From: Paenibacillus sp. SZ31
Lineage (GTDB): Bacteria > Bacillota > Bacilli > Paenibacillales > Paenibacillaceae
Reading direction: 5' to 3'
DNA length: 64,000 nucleotides
NCBI RefSeq assembly: GCF_012912005.1
Contig: NZ_JABBEA010000001.1
Coordinates: 558,001 to 622,000, forward strand
Of the stretch, positions 16,290 through 24,867 are shown one piece after another. The position numbers were made by a program, and so were the translations under genes. The notes under the pieces are model-generated. The model had not been told where the DNA came from and searched no databases. It saw only the letters and a program-made list of their open reading frames with translations. Position 1 is the first letter of the stretch; the number at the start of each line of letters is the position of its first letter.

Positions 16290-19200
16290 ACACTTATATT
16301 CGTTATTTCAAAATACTTTTTCAGATCGATACTCTGTTTAAATAACTTACCTGATCCTAATGATCCATTGGCAGTCATGGTCTGAACGAAATCTTCGTTT
16401 TTCCTATCAAATACAGATAGATCATCCATTCCGTCATTAATAAAAGTGTCTTCTGAAGGTAAAGTTGCGGATATTGTATTCCATTTGGACGGAATTGCAG
16501 GAACAGCATTTATTCTTTCCATCAACTCAATCTGCCATACTGAAACGTAAGAGGTGTCGCCGCTATTTAGTGTAATTCTTATGCGATAGCAAAGATAACT
16601 GTTGACATTGGCGAATGTGAATTCTTTCTTCGTATTCATAGCCCACCCCGTAGTTCCTGCTACAGAGTCAAGCGTAATCCAGGTTCCATCAGAACCGTTT
16701 GTACTATTATTACTACCTTCTAGAATCCAGTCTTTTGGACTTCTTGTGAGGGTAGAAGTATTGTCTGATGGGGGTAATATAGTGTATTTGGTTATAACAA
16801 TAGGTACATCAAATCTATAGCAAATCCACCCAGTTCTTGCATTGCATATCCATGCCATGTTACCCGAAGGTTTATCGCTAAAAGCTTGCCAAGCATCATA
16901 TGTACTCGCATACCCACTTGCACTTGCAAATCCAGAAGGCGTGATGCTTGATGTCATTGGTGGAACGCTATCGGTGGATGCATGTGTTTCAGGTATTTCA
17001 GGCGTTCCAGCGTAAAGCCTTTTATACGATCCATCGTAATGGATAAACGATCTGTTCATGGGGAGAGTCACTACTTCCAAGACAGGACTAAATCCAGCAG
17101 AGGAACTATTATTAGAAATTGTATAACTTGTTTCTTCGACTTTAGCATTACCTCTTACGATTCTAGCGTTTGACGTAGAAGGAGTGGTAGTGCTTGTCCA
17201 AGTCACTCTCTTCCAATTCCATACTTTGTCGTCTCCAGCAGTGATTTTTCCATTTAAAGTAGAGTTTACAATATACTTATCCCATTCATTATCTTTATCT
17301 GATGCATTTATTCCACCTGTCAATAAACGAATTGAAGTAGCGATTTCTTTATTTCCACTCAATGAAATTGGAACGCCACCAACCATACCACTTGCATTTA
17401 TACTATCCCAGCTAATAATTTGGATGAGCCGATCAGCCACCAATATCTTTCTGCCATTCCAATCTTCAACCATAATAAAGTAGAAGTCACCATTTGGAGT
17501 CGTGGTACTTGCAATAGGAATAAGATCAGATGATTGCTTCCCCAGTCCACTAAATGACCCAATTGTATTTACTGTTAAAGCTTGATAATTGCATCTAATA
17601 CGCTTTCCAACCTCAAGTTCGGAAATACTTGTTACTTCGTCTGGATGAAACAATCGTCCATCAGAATCAATGTCTACAGCATCAAGAGCCATAAATTTAT
17701 TTGTTGAAGAAGTTGATTTATTCACCATTTCTATTCGATGTTTTGCTTTCGGCAATCCCACTATTTCAACTAGAAGTACTTGCGCCAATTCTGATCCTAG
17801 TTGCGAATGAGTCCCATGCAATTTCCCATCAACGTAAACTTCGATTAAATCACTTCGATTGGTATATCGCGCTCCAATTAATCTTAACTTAGTTCCCTCA
17901 AAGTCAAAGACAATCTTGTCTCCTATTGTCGAAGTGTAATTAGAGTATCCATTGTATGCACCAGCACCAACACCGTTAGTGAATGTTCCAACATATTGAA
18001 TTGAAGATTCACTATCATCATACCTTTTCCAACCCTCATCTGGCATGGTCAATTGAGAACCAATAAGTCTTATCATACGTCCAGTTGCATTAATGTCTAT
18101 GGCATCAATATGAAAATTACTTGCGCCACTAACTTTCTTAACTATAACTTCATGAATTCCATCAGTTAAACCTAATTGCTCAAAAGCTATCCTTTGAGGT
18201 TGATATTGAATAGAAGATGATGAAGTTGATAAATTGATATATTGTATGACTCCATCAATACTTACTTCAACATTTGTGTCATATGCACTACCATACTCTG
18301 CAATGAGTCTAAGCTTGTCTCCTGTGAAAGAAAATTTTAAATAATTCCCAATTACATTACTATACTTAACAGAACCTCCTTCGAATACACGTCCTGTGGA
18401 ATTAACTACTGTCTTCCAATCTGTACCTAAATACAGTGCGTAGTTATCCGTGTCATACCTAGTCCACTCTCGTTCTGGTGTTGACAGTTGTTGTCCAACC
18501 CGCGCTACCAAATAACCATTATCATCTATGTCTAAAGCATCAATATCCAATCTCCAATCTCCGTTAGTTCCGCTCATAAACTTAACTTCATGAATACCTA
18601 ATGGTAGATTAGTTTTCTCATAGGTTACTTTCTGTCTTTCGTCTGCTGTTGTTGGCATTCTTGGATTAAACTTCTCAGTAACTCCATCAATGATCACTGA
18701 ATTATCATTTGAAAAAGCCGGACCTATGCTTGATATTAATCTAAGTTTGGTTCCGTAAAATTTAAACCTAATTTCAGTGTCACCTTTTCCTTGAGATGTA
18801 TAGTGGTGGCTATTGTTGTAAATACCTTGATTTGCTCCTGTATAAGCAATCCAATTCGCTCCAAGATAAGCAAAAGAATCGTGTGTATCATCAAATCTTC
18901 TCCATCCTGTTTCAGGGGAGGTTAGAGCGTGTCCATACAGATACCCCGTTTCATCAATATCTATAGCATCTAAAGTGAAATTTATACGATTATGACCTGT
19001 TGCAATAGTAACCGTGTGAAATGCAAGAGGTAATCCAGTCTTTTCATACACTATGGATTGCTGAAGGCTAGGGGAACCTACTGCACGAAACGCACTATAC
19101 ATCTCTGTTACACCATCTATCGTGATATAGTTATCAGAATGCCTATCTGAGTAAAAGTCAGAGATAATCCTAAGCTTTGTTCCGAAAAAAGAAAATGTAA

Positions 19201-19372
19201 CATAGTTATTGTCGACAGCTCGGCTAGTTACTCTTATACTGCCACCATAATAAACTGTATTGGATGGGGATGGGGTGGTCCAAGTTCCTGTATACTTTAA
19301 GCCAACATGTGTATCATCATATCGTCTCCATCCCGATTCTGGTAGTGCCAGTTGATCTCCTACTGTAGCCAC
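16283..19372 (-). CDS. Large modular tail fibre: four PESGW modules, C-type-lectin-like and discoidin-like domains
   Basis: A 1029-residue fibre with four PESGW modules (starting near residues 1, 150, 295 and 440: 'PESGWRRYDDTHVGLKY', 'PETGWRRFDDTHDSFAY', 'PEREWTRYDTDNYALY', 'PDEGWKRYDDSESSIQY'). These are followed by a segment (about 580-770) resembling the separate protein at 19376-20062 ('ILVADRLIQIISWDSINAS', 'ARIVRG', 'SSSAGFSPVLEVV'), then a discoidin-like domain ('YDAWQAFSDKPSG', 'RSPKDWILEGSNNS') and the shared tail ('DTFINDGMDDLSVF...LGSGKLFKQSIDLKK'). The start is GTG at 19372 with GGAGG 8 bases upstream; the preceding gene's stop lies inside that ribosome site. It is probably the main cell-binding fibre. 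Confidence 0.65.
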   Translation of the reverse strand: MATVGDQLALPESGWRRYDDTHVGLKYTGTWTTPSPSNTVYYGGSIRVTSRAVDNNYVTFSFFGTKLRIISDFYSDRHSDNYITIDGVTEMYSAFRAVGSPSLQQSIVYEKTGLPLAFHTVTIATGHNRINFTLDAIDIDETGYLYGHALTSPETGWRRFDDTHDSFAYLGANWIAYTGANQGIYNNSHHYTSQGKGDTEIRFKFYGTKLRLISSIGPAFSNDNSVIIDGVTEKFNPRMPTTADERQKVTYEKTNLPLGIHEVKFMSGTNGDWRLDIDALDIDDNGYLVARVGQQLSTPEREWTRYDTDNYALYLGTDWKTVVNSTGRVFEGGSVKYSNVIGNYLKFSFTGDKLRLIAEYGSAYDTNVEVSIDGVIQYINLSTSSSSIQYQPQRIAFEQLGLTDGIHEVIVKKVSGASNFHIDAIDINATGRMIRLIGSQLTMPDEGWKRYDDSESSIQYVGTFTNGVGAGAYNGYSNYTSTIGDKIVFDFEGTKLRLIGARYTNRSDLIEVYVDGKLHGTHSQLGSELAQVLLVEIVGLPKAKHRIEMVNKSTSSTNKFMALDAVDIDSDGRLFHPDEVTSISELEVGKRIRCNYQALTVNTIGSFSGLGKQSSDLIPIASTTTPNGDFYFIMVEDWNGRKILVADRLIQIISWDSINASGMVGGVPISLSGNKEIATSIRLLTGGINASDKDNEWDKYIVNSTLNGKITAGDDKVWNWKRVTWTSTTTPSTSNARIVRGNAKVEETSYTISNNSSSAGFSPVLEVVTLPMNRSFIHYDGSYKRLYAGTPEIPETHASTDSVPPMTSSITPSGFASASGYASTYDAWQAFSDKPSGNMAWICNARTGWICYRFDVPIVITKYTILPPSDNTSTLTRSPKDWILEGSNNSTNGSDGTWITLDSVAGTTGWAMNTKKEFTFANVNSYLCYRIRITLNSGDTSYVSVWQIELMERINAVPAIPSKWNTISATLPSEDTFINDGMDDLSVFDRKNEDFVQTMTANGSLGSGKLFKQSIDLKKYFEITNISVK

Positions 19373-19375
19373 ATA

Positions 19376-20062
19376 CTACACCTCCTTATATTCAAATACT
19401 GGACGAAATCCAATATAGTTTTGAGATGCCGAAGAACCTGTAAAAGCTACACCACGATTGTCTGACCTTGATTCATATCCACGTACAATTCTTGAAGTAT
19501 TAGTTGCACTTAATGTTGTTCCAGCATTTGTAGTCCATCTGCCAATCGCTGGAGATTCTTTAGCCCAAGAAAAAACATTAAAATGATGCCAAACATTATC
19601 GTCATTGGGCTTTACTTTCCCACCCAAACGACCATTTTTGATATACTCATCCCACTCATTAATTGTAGGGAATGCTCCCAACCCTAAGTCTTTCATGCTC
19701 AGTTTTCCATCCTTGTCTGCATATCCTACTCCACCAGATATACTACGGACAATTCCTGAGACACCACCAAAGGTTTTAGGCAAACCTTCGATAATCTTAT
19801 TTGCATTCATTGAATCCCAAGTGACAGTATGATGTCTAATGCGATCAGAGATTAAAAGACCTTTATCTACTTTAATAGCGTACCAGTAGTAGTTATTTAA
19901 ACTTGTAGTACCAACCAACCCATTTACAGGTATTTCGTTTATTCCTAGAGTGCCATCTATAAATTGCTCTCCAGAAGAATCATATCTCCATACAATATAG
20001 TCGCCAATCTCCATATCACTTATATTCGATCTCAATACGCCTGTAGTCGCTGGAACTGCCAT
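19376..20062 (-). CDS. C-type-lectin-like tail protein
   Basis: A 228-residue protein with the layout of phage tip proteins that carry a C-type lectin (FGE-like) fold: 'GDYIVWRYDS' near the start, 'ISDRIRHHTVTWDSMNANKII' centrally, 'TINEWDEYIKNGRLGGK', and the end 'NTSRIVRGYESRSDNRGVAF...NYIGFRPVFEYKEV'. The closing 'GFRPVFE' is typical of this fold. A diverged copy of the same domain is embedded in the adjacent 1029-aa fibre. No reverse transcriptase or template repeat is visible nearby, so it is not evidently a diversity-generating target. The stop overlaps the ribosome site of the next gene. Confidence 0.55.
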   Translation of the reverse strand: MAVPATTGVLRSNISDMEIGDYIVWRYDSSGEQFIDGTLGINEIPVNGLVGTTSLNNYYWYAIKVDKGLLISDRIRHHTVTWDSMNANKIIEGLPKTFGGVSGIVRSISGGVGYADKDGKLSMKDLGLGAFPTINEWDEYIKNGRLGGKVKPNDDNVWHHFNVFSWAKESPAIGRWTTNAGTTLSATNTSRIVRGYESRSDNRGVAFTGSSASQNYIGFRPVFEYKEV

Positions 20063-20066
20063 AAAA

Positions 20067-20639
20067 TCACCCCTTACTCACTCTGATTCTATCTACTTTT
20101 TGAAATTTCGCTTTTTCAACCTTCTGACGTAACACCATGCCTGTTGGAGTGTCAGATACTCGTTCCATGTTCAATTGATATATTTTCTTTAAGCCTAGTG
20201 AACCATTTTCACTTTCAATAAAAGGATTACTGTATTTATCCTTCTGATTAAAATCGTCTATGTAAAAGTTCGAATATTTCTTTTCTGCAAAAATCTCAAT
20301 TTTCACCTTCGCATACTTTGCAGGAGATTTGGACACAGCGCTATTAGATGAGACTTCCTCATACTCCAACCACTCAAAGCCGTCTTCAGATGTACTCCAG
20401 TAAATCTTGTATGCTGCGCCCCCCGCAACATCTACCTTTGCAGCCACACCTTTAAATGATGCGATCTTATCTTGAATCCGAATGGGAGTGGACTCCCAAG
20501 ATCCAGTAACAGGATAGATTGAATTCCCGTCCGCATCATGACCCAGTTCTCTTAATTTCAACTTCTGATCCTCAACTATCGTATCTTGAAAAACACCTAC
20601 AGACAGATCTATATCTAGTAGAATTTCTTGAATCGCCAT
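20067..20639 (-). CDS. Tail/baseplate-associated protein, unknown
   Basis: A 190-residue soluble protein whose first 135 residues look like a beta-sandwich ('YPVTGSWESTPIRIQDKIASFKG', 'AYKIYWSTSEDGFEWLEYEE', 'AKYAKVKIEIFAEK', 'NFYIDDF'), similar in style to discoidin or Ig-like domains. The last 40 residues ('LGLKKIYQLN...MVLRQKVEKAKFQKVDRIRV') resemble the shared fibre tail 'GSGKxFxQxIDxSKxxxxKI', so it may be a short fibre that docks on the same site. It lies four bases upstream of the lectin-like gene. No catalytic motif is seen. Confidence 0.5.
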   Translation of the reverse strand: MAIQEILLDIDLSVGVFQDTIVEDQKLKLRELGHDADGNSIYPVTGSWESTPIRIQDKIASFKGVAAKVDVAGGAAYKIYWSTSEDGFEWLEYEEVSSNSAVSKSPAKYAKVKIEIFAEKKYSNFYIDDFNQKDKYSNPFIESENGSLGLKKIYQLNMERVSDTPTGMVLRQKVEKAKFQKVDRIRVSKG

Positions 20640-20672
20640 ACTCTCACCACCTATCTCATCTCAAAATCCAGC

Positions 20673-21293
20673 TCAACGAATGTCCCAGTTTATGATCCCA
20701 GCATGATTTGCCTTCAGAGGGGCTATGATTCGATCTACGACAAATCCATTTTTACGAATAACGAGTTGCCCAGGCAAATCCATGTTAGAAGAAATTTTTA
20801 TCTGAAAGAATACAGATTCCTTTAAAGGCAGGGAACAAACGCATTGGAAATTAATTTGTGCATCATTCAAGTTCATTGTTTTTTTGTAACCAAAGTTAAA
20901 ACATTCAATCGTATTTCTGAAAGCCCCTGAATTCCCTTGCCCTGAAAATCCAGCCATATTCGCTTCTGAGGATCCATTTTTGAATTGGATGATGTCATTG
21001 TACACAAATGTTCTCCCGGTTAAAGGGTACTCCTTCTCCTCACATTCATAAGATATGGAGTAACGATCAGCATTAATGTAAAAGACCCCATTAGCAACAT
21101 TGTAATAAACTTGGGATCCTTGGCCCATCAATCCGAATAACACCAACTTCTCTTTGTTGATGTCATAAAAGCGGTGCGCATGTTGTGTCTGAAGATCATA
21201 CTCACTCAGATATGTTCCATCATAATAATCAGCAATCCATATATAAGCTTGAGATACAGGTGAACGAGAGTACTGTTTCTGACCTAAAATCAC
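20673..21293 (-). CDS. Tail-operon protein, unknown
   Basis: A 206-residue protein starting at a GTG (21293) with AGGAGG 7 bases upstream. The N-terminal third ('SQAYIWIADYYDGTYLSEYDLQT', 'NKEKLVLFGLMGQGSQVYYNVANGVFYIN') has no family I can name; the C-terminal half is beta-rich ('FVYNDIIQFKNGSS', 'INFQCVCSLPLKESVFFQIK'). There is no signal peptide or membrane segment. It follows a strong hairpin (21311-21344), so its expression may be set below that of the upstream tail genes. A structural baseplate role is inferred from position only. Confidence 0.45.
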   Translation of the reverse strand: MILGQKQYSRSPVSQAYIWIADYYDGTYLSEYDLQTQHAHRFYDINKEKLVLFGLMGQGSQVYYNVANGVFYINADRYSISYECEEKEYPLTGRTFVYNDIIQFKNGSSEANMAGFSGQGNSGAFRNTIECFNFGYKKTMNLNDAQINFQCVCSLPLKESVFFQIKISSNMDLPGQLVIRKNGFVVDRIIAPLKANHAGIINWDIR

Positions 21294-21310
21294 AGTTTTT
21301 CCTCCTCATA

Positions 21311-21344
21311 GATAAATAAAAAGACAGGCTACAATAGCCTGTCT
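21311..21344 (-). terminator. Strong hairpin inside the tail operon
   Basis: AGACAGGCTA (21322-21331) pairs perfectly with TAGCCTGTCT (21335-21344) around CAA; the minus strand continues TTTTTATTTAT. It follows the gene at 21361-21903 and precedes the remaining fibre genes. Confidence 0.8.
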
Positions 21345-21360
21345 GCATCATTAACTTTTC

Positions 21361-21903
21361 TTACACGTAACGATAGGAGATACGTTTCTTGAACTCTTGT
21401 TTACCACTACGAGCATTCAAGGGTACTTCACATTGAATAGACAGCGTTACATAGTTACCTGCGGCGTCTTCTTGATCTCCATTATTATTAACTCCCAATA
21501 TCTCTTTTGCACCCGGTACTAGCGGTGTTGCATAAGGTGTTCCAGTATGATCCACCGTAGTTTTGCCCGTAGTTCCAATTGGCTTCGAAAAGTCCTTGCC
21601 TACACGAGAGCTCTCTTCATCCAAATCGTTCTCCCCAAGTGAGTCCACTTGCACATGAAACCAGTTGTTTTTAACAGCTTCAATATCGTATTTAACCGTA
21701 TCACCAGTCCCCCCATCCATATCCCGTGTTGTAAAGGTGCAATCCTCCATTTTGGACACATCTGTCGCACCACCTTTATTGTTCCACACATTAAAAATAC
21801 GAATTTCACTTTTGGTATCTGCATCAATAACACCATAATCAAACGGTGCTACAATCTCCTTGCTGTGTGTTGCGTCCATCCATGTAATAATTGGTTGTGT
21901 CAT
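21361..21903 (-). CDS. Tail-operon structural protein, unknown
   Basis: A 180-residue acidic protein ('MTQPIITWMDATHSKEIVAPFDYGVIDADTKS...'). I start at ATG 21903, 10 bases after AAAGGAG; a TTG at 21912 is too close to that site. The middle ('FTTRDMDGGTGDTVKYDIEAVKNNWFHVQVDSLGE') and C-terminus ('GNYVTLSIQCEVPLNARSGKQEFKKRISYRYV') look like a beta-sandwich with an extended loop, as in small tail or decoration proteins. It is followed by a strong terminator, which suggests it is made in larger amount than the distal fibres. Function is not recognised. Confidence 0.5.
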   Translation of the reverse strand: MTQPIITWMDATHSKEIVAPFDYGVIDADTKSEIRIFNVWNNKGGATDVSKMEDCTFTTRDMDGGTGDTVKYDIEAVKNNWFHVQVDSLGENDLDEESSRVGKDFSKPIGTTGKTTVDHTGTPYATPLVPGAKEILGVNNNGDQEDAAGNYVTLSIQCEVPLNARSGKQEFKKRISYRYV

Positions 21904-21922
21904 AATAATCAATCTCCTTTTT

Positions 21923-23077
21923 TTATGTTCTTATGGTTAATTGAATTGTAAGATGTTGAATATCAAGTCCTGCTTTGATAATTTGAATCCGAAATAAATC
22001 CCCTGCCGAAACTTGTTTGTTACTAAACTTTGCCTTTTTGTTGTCAACATGAGCTAGTGCATTAAACTCCAATGGAGATTCCATAATATCCACCCAGTTG
22101 ATTAGATCTCTGGATTTCTCAATTCTGATCTCCGTCTCTGTTTCTCCATAGACACCACAAAAACCCTTCACATCCAGGATCTCACCATGGAATGGGAAAG
22201 GAGCTACTACCCCTATGACTTCCTGAAAGACATAAGACTCTTTGCAAAATACAATTACGCGGTCTTGGACTTCCAGTGGAATTTCGTTTAACTTCAAATG
22301 CTCTGCCACACTCATTAAGCCATCCCTATATGGATTAACCACCTGCAAATTCTGGCCAAATAAATCAATCTCAATCCAGTTGTTTCCATCATAACGATAT
22401 CTTTTGCCATCCTTGTAAGTTTGGACCGTCCATCCTATCTCAGGAAAAGGGTAGGTGTCCCGCAGTTCACGAAGATCCGATACCGGACTTTTATACACGA
22501 GTCGAGTCGTTTGATAGGCATCTTTTGCTCGATTCGCAGCTTCTATCGCTTCATCTGCTGCCTGGTTGGCATGATCCGTAGCACGCCGGGCTTGCCCTGT
22601 TTGGTCTATCGACTGCTGAATGACTTCTTCTACTCGTTCCATCGCCAGCTGCGTCTCATCCAGCTTACGCTGTGATTCTTCTATAAAATCTTGCAATGTT
22701 TTGATAACATCCGGATTACGTGTAATCATTGCATAGATTCGTGAAGCAGGATACATAATGAGTCCTCTACCTTTATAGCGACATAGATGAACCCTCCCTT
22801 CTTGAGAAGGGTGAAATTGAATGGTACCCATGCCATAATGAACGAGAAACTCATTCTCTGCCAACTTCTGTTTTTTCTCATATACATGTTGGTCAATCTC
22901 AACAAAACCACTAATAACAACCTTATCGGTAGATGAAGGGATTTCAAGTAAAGTGATCATGCTATTAATGACAGGTAACGAATCTGTTCGATCCACATAT
23001 GGATCTACTGCATCCCCCTTGCGGGCAATAATTGTGAGGGGATCATTATACTGCATATGTGTATGTAAATTTGACAA
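21923..23077 (-). CDS. Baseplate/fibre-adapter protein with central coiled coil
   Basis: A 384-residue protein. Residues 1-115 form a beta-rich head resembling N-terminal domains of siphovirus baseplate adapters ('PVINSMITLLEIPSSTDKVVISGFVEIDQHVY'). Residues about 118-195 are a heptad-rich helix ('ESQRKLDETQLAMERVEEV', 'HANQAADEAIEAANRAKDAY') likely to trimerise. It is followed by 'YPFPEIGWTVQTYKDGKRYRYDGNNWIEID', a short motif common in Bacilli phage tail proteins, and a beta-rich C-terminus ('KSRDLINWVDIMESPLEFN') like the neighbouring sugar-binding folds. The start is TTG at 23077, with AAAGGAGG 7 bases upstream. BppU-like adapter function is inferred. Confidence 0.55.
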   Translation of the reverse strand: MSNLHTHMQYNDPLTIIARKGDAVDPYVDRTDSLPVINSMITLLEIPSSTDKVVISGFVEIDQHVYEKKQKLAENEFLVHYGMGTIQFHPSQEGRVHLCRYKGRGLIMYPASRIYAMITRNPDVIKTLQDFIEESQRKLDETQLAMERVEEVIQQSIDQTGQARRATDHANQAADEAIEAANRAKDAYQTTRLVYKSPVSDLRELRDTYPFPEIGWTVQTYKDGKRYRYDGNNWIEIDLFGQNLQVVNPYRDGLMSVAEHLKLNEIPLEVQDRVIVFCKESYVFQEVIGVVAPFPFHGEILDVKGFCGVYGETETEIRIEKSRDLINWVDIMESPLEFNALAHVDNKKAKFSNKQVSAGDLFRIQIIKAGLDIQHLTIQLTIRT

Positions 23078-23102
23078 TAGTTCACCTCCTTTCGTTCAAT
23101 AC

Positions 23103-23549
23103 TCAGTTTGTATATACATTGCTGCTTCCAGTCGTGATTCGGGCCGAAGTCCCCAATGATGTGGTAACTGTTGAATTGACACTGCCAATGGCTTTAGCTC
23201 CTGCAAATACAGTCGTACTCCCTGATGCAACTCTCCCCTGTCCACTGCCCGATGTTGCGGGTCGTATGTTAATATATCTTGTTGAACCATTACTCGTTGG
23301 TACAGCAGGACTTGCGGTCCATGTATCTGGAGAAGGGTCGTTCACACATGTAACTGCCCGTCCGTTCACATATACCGTGGAGTTGGATGCTGTCCCCGAT
23401 GAGGTTATGACTGCATTGGTGCTTCCACTACCAGCTGATGTCCAGTAGCCTCCCCATTCTGTAGGAACCCAATTTTCAATGTCGTATGTAACATGCCCAC
23501 TTTTACTTGTCTGACTTACACTTGAACCGTTATAAGCTACTCCAGTCAT
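23103..23549 (-). CDS. PAAR-like tail-tip protein (tentative)
   Basis: A 148-residue Gly/Ser/Thr-rich protein with repeated short beta motifs of the PAAR kind: 'NSTVYVNGRAVTCVNDPSPDTW', 'GRVASGSTTVFAGAKAIGSVNS' and 'ITTGSSNVYTN'. PAAR proteins form the sharp tip of contractile injection systems; small PAAR-like proteins also occur in some Bacilli phage tails. The usual 'PAAR' residues themselves are not present, so the match is by pattern. GTAGGAGG stands 4 bases before the ATG. Alternatives are a simple decoration protein or a fibre-tip domain. Confidence 0.45.
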   Translation of the reverse strand: MTGVAYNGSSVSQTSKSGHVTYDIENWVPTEWGGYWTSAGSGSTNAVITSSGTASNSTVYVNGRAVTCVNDPSPDTWTASPAVPTSNGSTRYINIRPATSGSGQGRVASGSTTVFAGAKAIGSVNSTVTTSLGTSARITTGSSNVYTN

Positions 23550-23557
23550 ATAACCTC

Positions 23558-24199
23558 CTACTGTAACAACTTGAATTGATATCTGAACTGGATTCGTGCA
23601 TCTCCACGAACACGCAAAATATTTTTCCCCACAGACAAACTTAGAAATTGATCGTTAAAATCCTTATATCTATACGTTACGGGAAGAGAGGATTCTATAT
23701 GTTGTCTCTCGTTATCCACATACACTTCCTCATCATGCACCAGATTCTTGAAACGAAACACTTCAGCATGCTGAGACTGATTGTCAATCTGAAAATCACC
23801 GTTCCCTTGCTTGTGAATCCAAATTTCAGGCTTACAGACCTGATCTCCTATATTGAACAGCACAAGAACCGGTTCAAACGAAAAAGTGATTTCTTTCAAT
23901 TTCGGTGATTTACTCAAGTCACTTGTATCAAACAAGACACGATACATAAAATGGTGCTGATCGACCGCTGTGTCTTCATTCAGTCCAGGTACAATCCCAT
24001 CATTAATGCACGTTTCCCAAGAACTCCATTCCATTCCATCCATTGAATGTCTCGTCTGTACGGTAATTCTGGAACTCTCCGAACTAGCTTCACTAACCCA
24101 ACTCACCCGACTTAACACGCCTCCCGATTCAATAGGAATCTGAATTGGACGAGATTCATAATGACCTTTCTGATGTGTTACTGACAGCCAATTAGCCAT
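23558..24199 (-). CDS. Tail protein with Dit C-terminal-like domain
   Basis: A 213-residue protein. The first 110 residues are a discoidin-like beta-sandwich ('SRPIQIPIESGGVLSRVSWVSEAS', 'HSMDGMEWSSWETC', 'MYRVLFDTSDLSKSPKLKEITF'). The rest ('IGDQVCKPEIWIHKQGNGDFQIDN', 'HDEEVYVDNERQHI', 'FLSLSVGKNILRVRGDARIQF') looks like the galectin-like C-terminal domain of distal tail (Dit) proteins. That domain is missing from the Dit-like protein two genes upstream, so the two may share one Dit function between them. Ribosome site GTAGGTG is weak. A structural baseplate role is inferred. Confidence 0.5.
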   Translation of the reverse strand: MANWLSVTHQKGHYESRPIQIPIESGGVLSRVSWVSEASSESSRITVQTRHSMDGMEWSSWETCINDGIVPGLNEDTAVDQHHFMYRVLFDTSDLSKSPKLKEITFSFEPVLVLFNIGDQVCKPEIWIHKQGNGDFQIDNQSQHAEVFRFKNLVHDEEVYVDNERQHIESSLPVTYRYKDFNDQFLSLSVGKNILRVRGDARIQFRYQFKLLQ

Positions 24200-24207
24200 A
24201 TAAACAC

Positions 24208-24843
24208 CTACTCAATCTTCCCAAAAGGTCGAAACCAGGCAGCTGAACCGATTTCTTTCCATTTTGCGATTCGATGGGTGGACCAGACTGCATTCTTGTC
24301 ATACGTTGTTGTTCCATCAATTGTAGTCCATATTGGCTCTTGATCACCGGACTCTCCTGCCTGGATACATATGTAGTATCTGCCGTTATCTATTGAAGGC
24401 AGCACCATATCATTTTTCTGATACAGGGTGGTTGAAGCCCATTGACTCGTTGCCCGAATATCCTGAAATTCAGACCCTTCTGATATTGGGAAAACAGGTT
24501 CCCGATAACCGGAGTAACCGGACTGGATGCATTGATACACATGACCATTATCCACCGTTGGCACGATGTAATCTCCATTTTTGTAAGAATGTACACTCTC
24601 CCACTTGGGAGCAGCTTTACCCGTACGTGTGTTTACCCAGCCATAATAACTGCCATATACGCAGTTGGCATTACGTAATGTCGCATTTTGCAGATAATCT
24701 CCGCGAATAGGGATGTCTGTTACAAAGTCATCGGATATCTGGTCCAACTTTTGAAAGTTTTCACCCAAATCTCGAATGGTGTTCTCAATCTCATCTGTAA
24801 ACGCTGGTATTTTTAATTGAAGCTTGGATGTATTTGTTGACAT
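24208..24843 (-). CDS. Tail protein with two chitin-binding-like (CBM5/12-type) repeats
   Basis: A 211-residue protein with a helical N-terminus ('LKIPAFTDEIENTIRDLGENFQKLDQISDDFV') that looks like a docking or trimerisation segment, followed by two repeats of about 50 residues. Each repeat has the form 'W(x)sxxxYkxgDxVxPxxdNGxxYxCIQxGxSGxxEPxxP' ('HSYKNGDYIVPTVDNGHVYQCIQSGYSGYREPVFP' region and 'LYQKNDMVLPSIDNGRYYICIQAGESGDQEPIW' region), a pattern shared with carbohydrate-binding modules 5/12. It probably binds cell-wall glycans at the tail tip. It lies between the two Dit-like genes. AAAGGAG precedes the ATG. Confidence 0.6.
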   Translation of the reverse strand: MSTNTSKLQLKIPAFTDEIENTIRDLGENFQKLDQISDDFVTDIPIRGDYLQNATLRNANCVYGSYYGWVNTRTGKAAPKWESVHSYKNGDYIVPTVDNGHVYQCIQSGYSGYREPVFPISEGSEFQDIRATSQWASTTLYQKNDMVLPSIDNGRYYICIQAGESGDQEPIWTTIDGTTTYDKNAVWSTHRIAKWKEIGSAAWFRPFGKIE

Positions 24844-24867
24844 AATTCTCTCCTTTCCGAATTCAGT

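Noticed and set aside
19376-20062. Diversity-generating retroelement target
   Set aside because: The lectin-like end is suggestive, but there is no reverse transcriptase or template repeat in the window.
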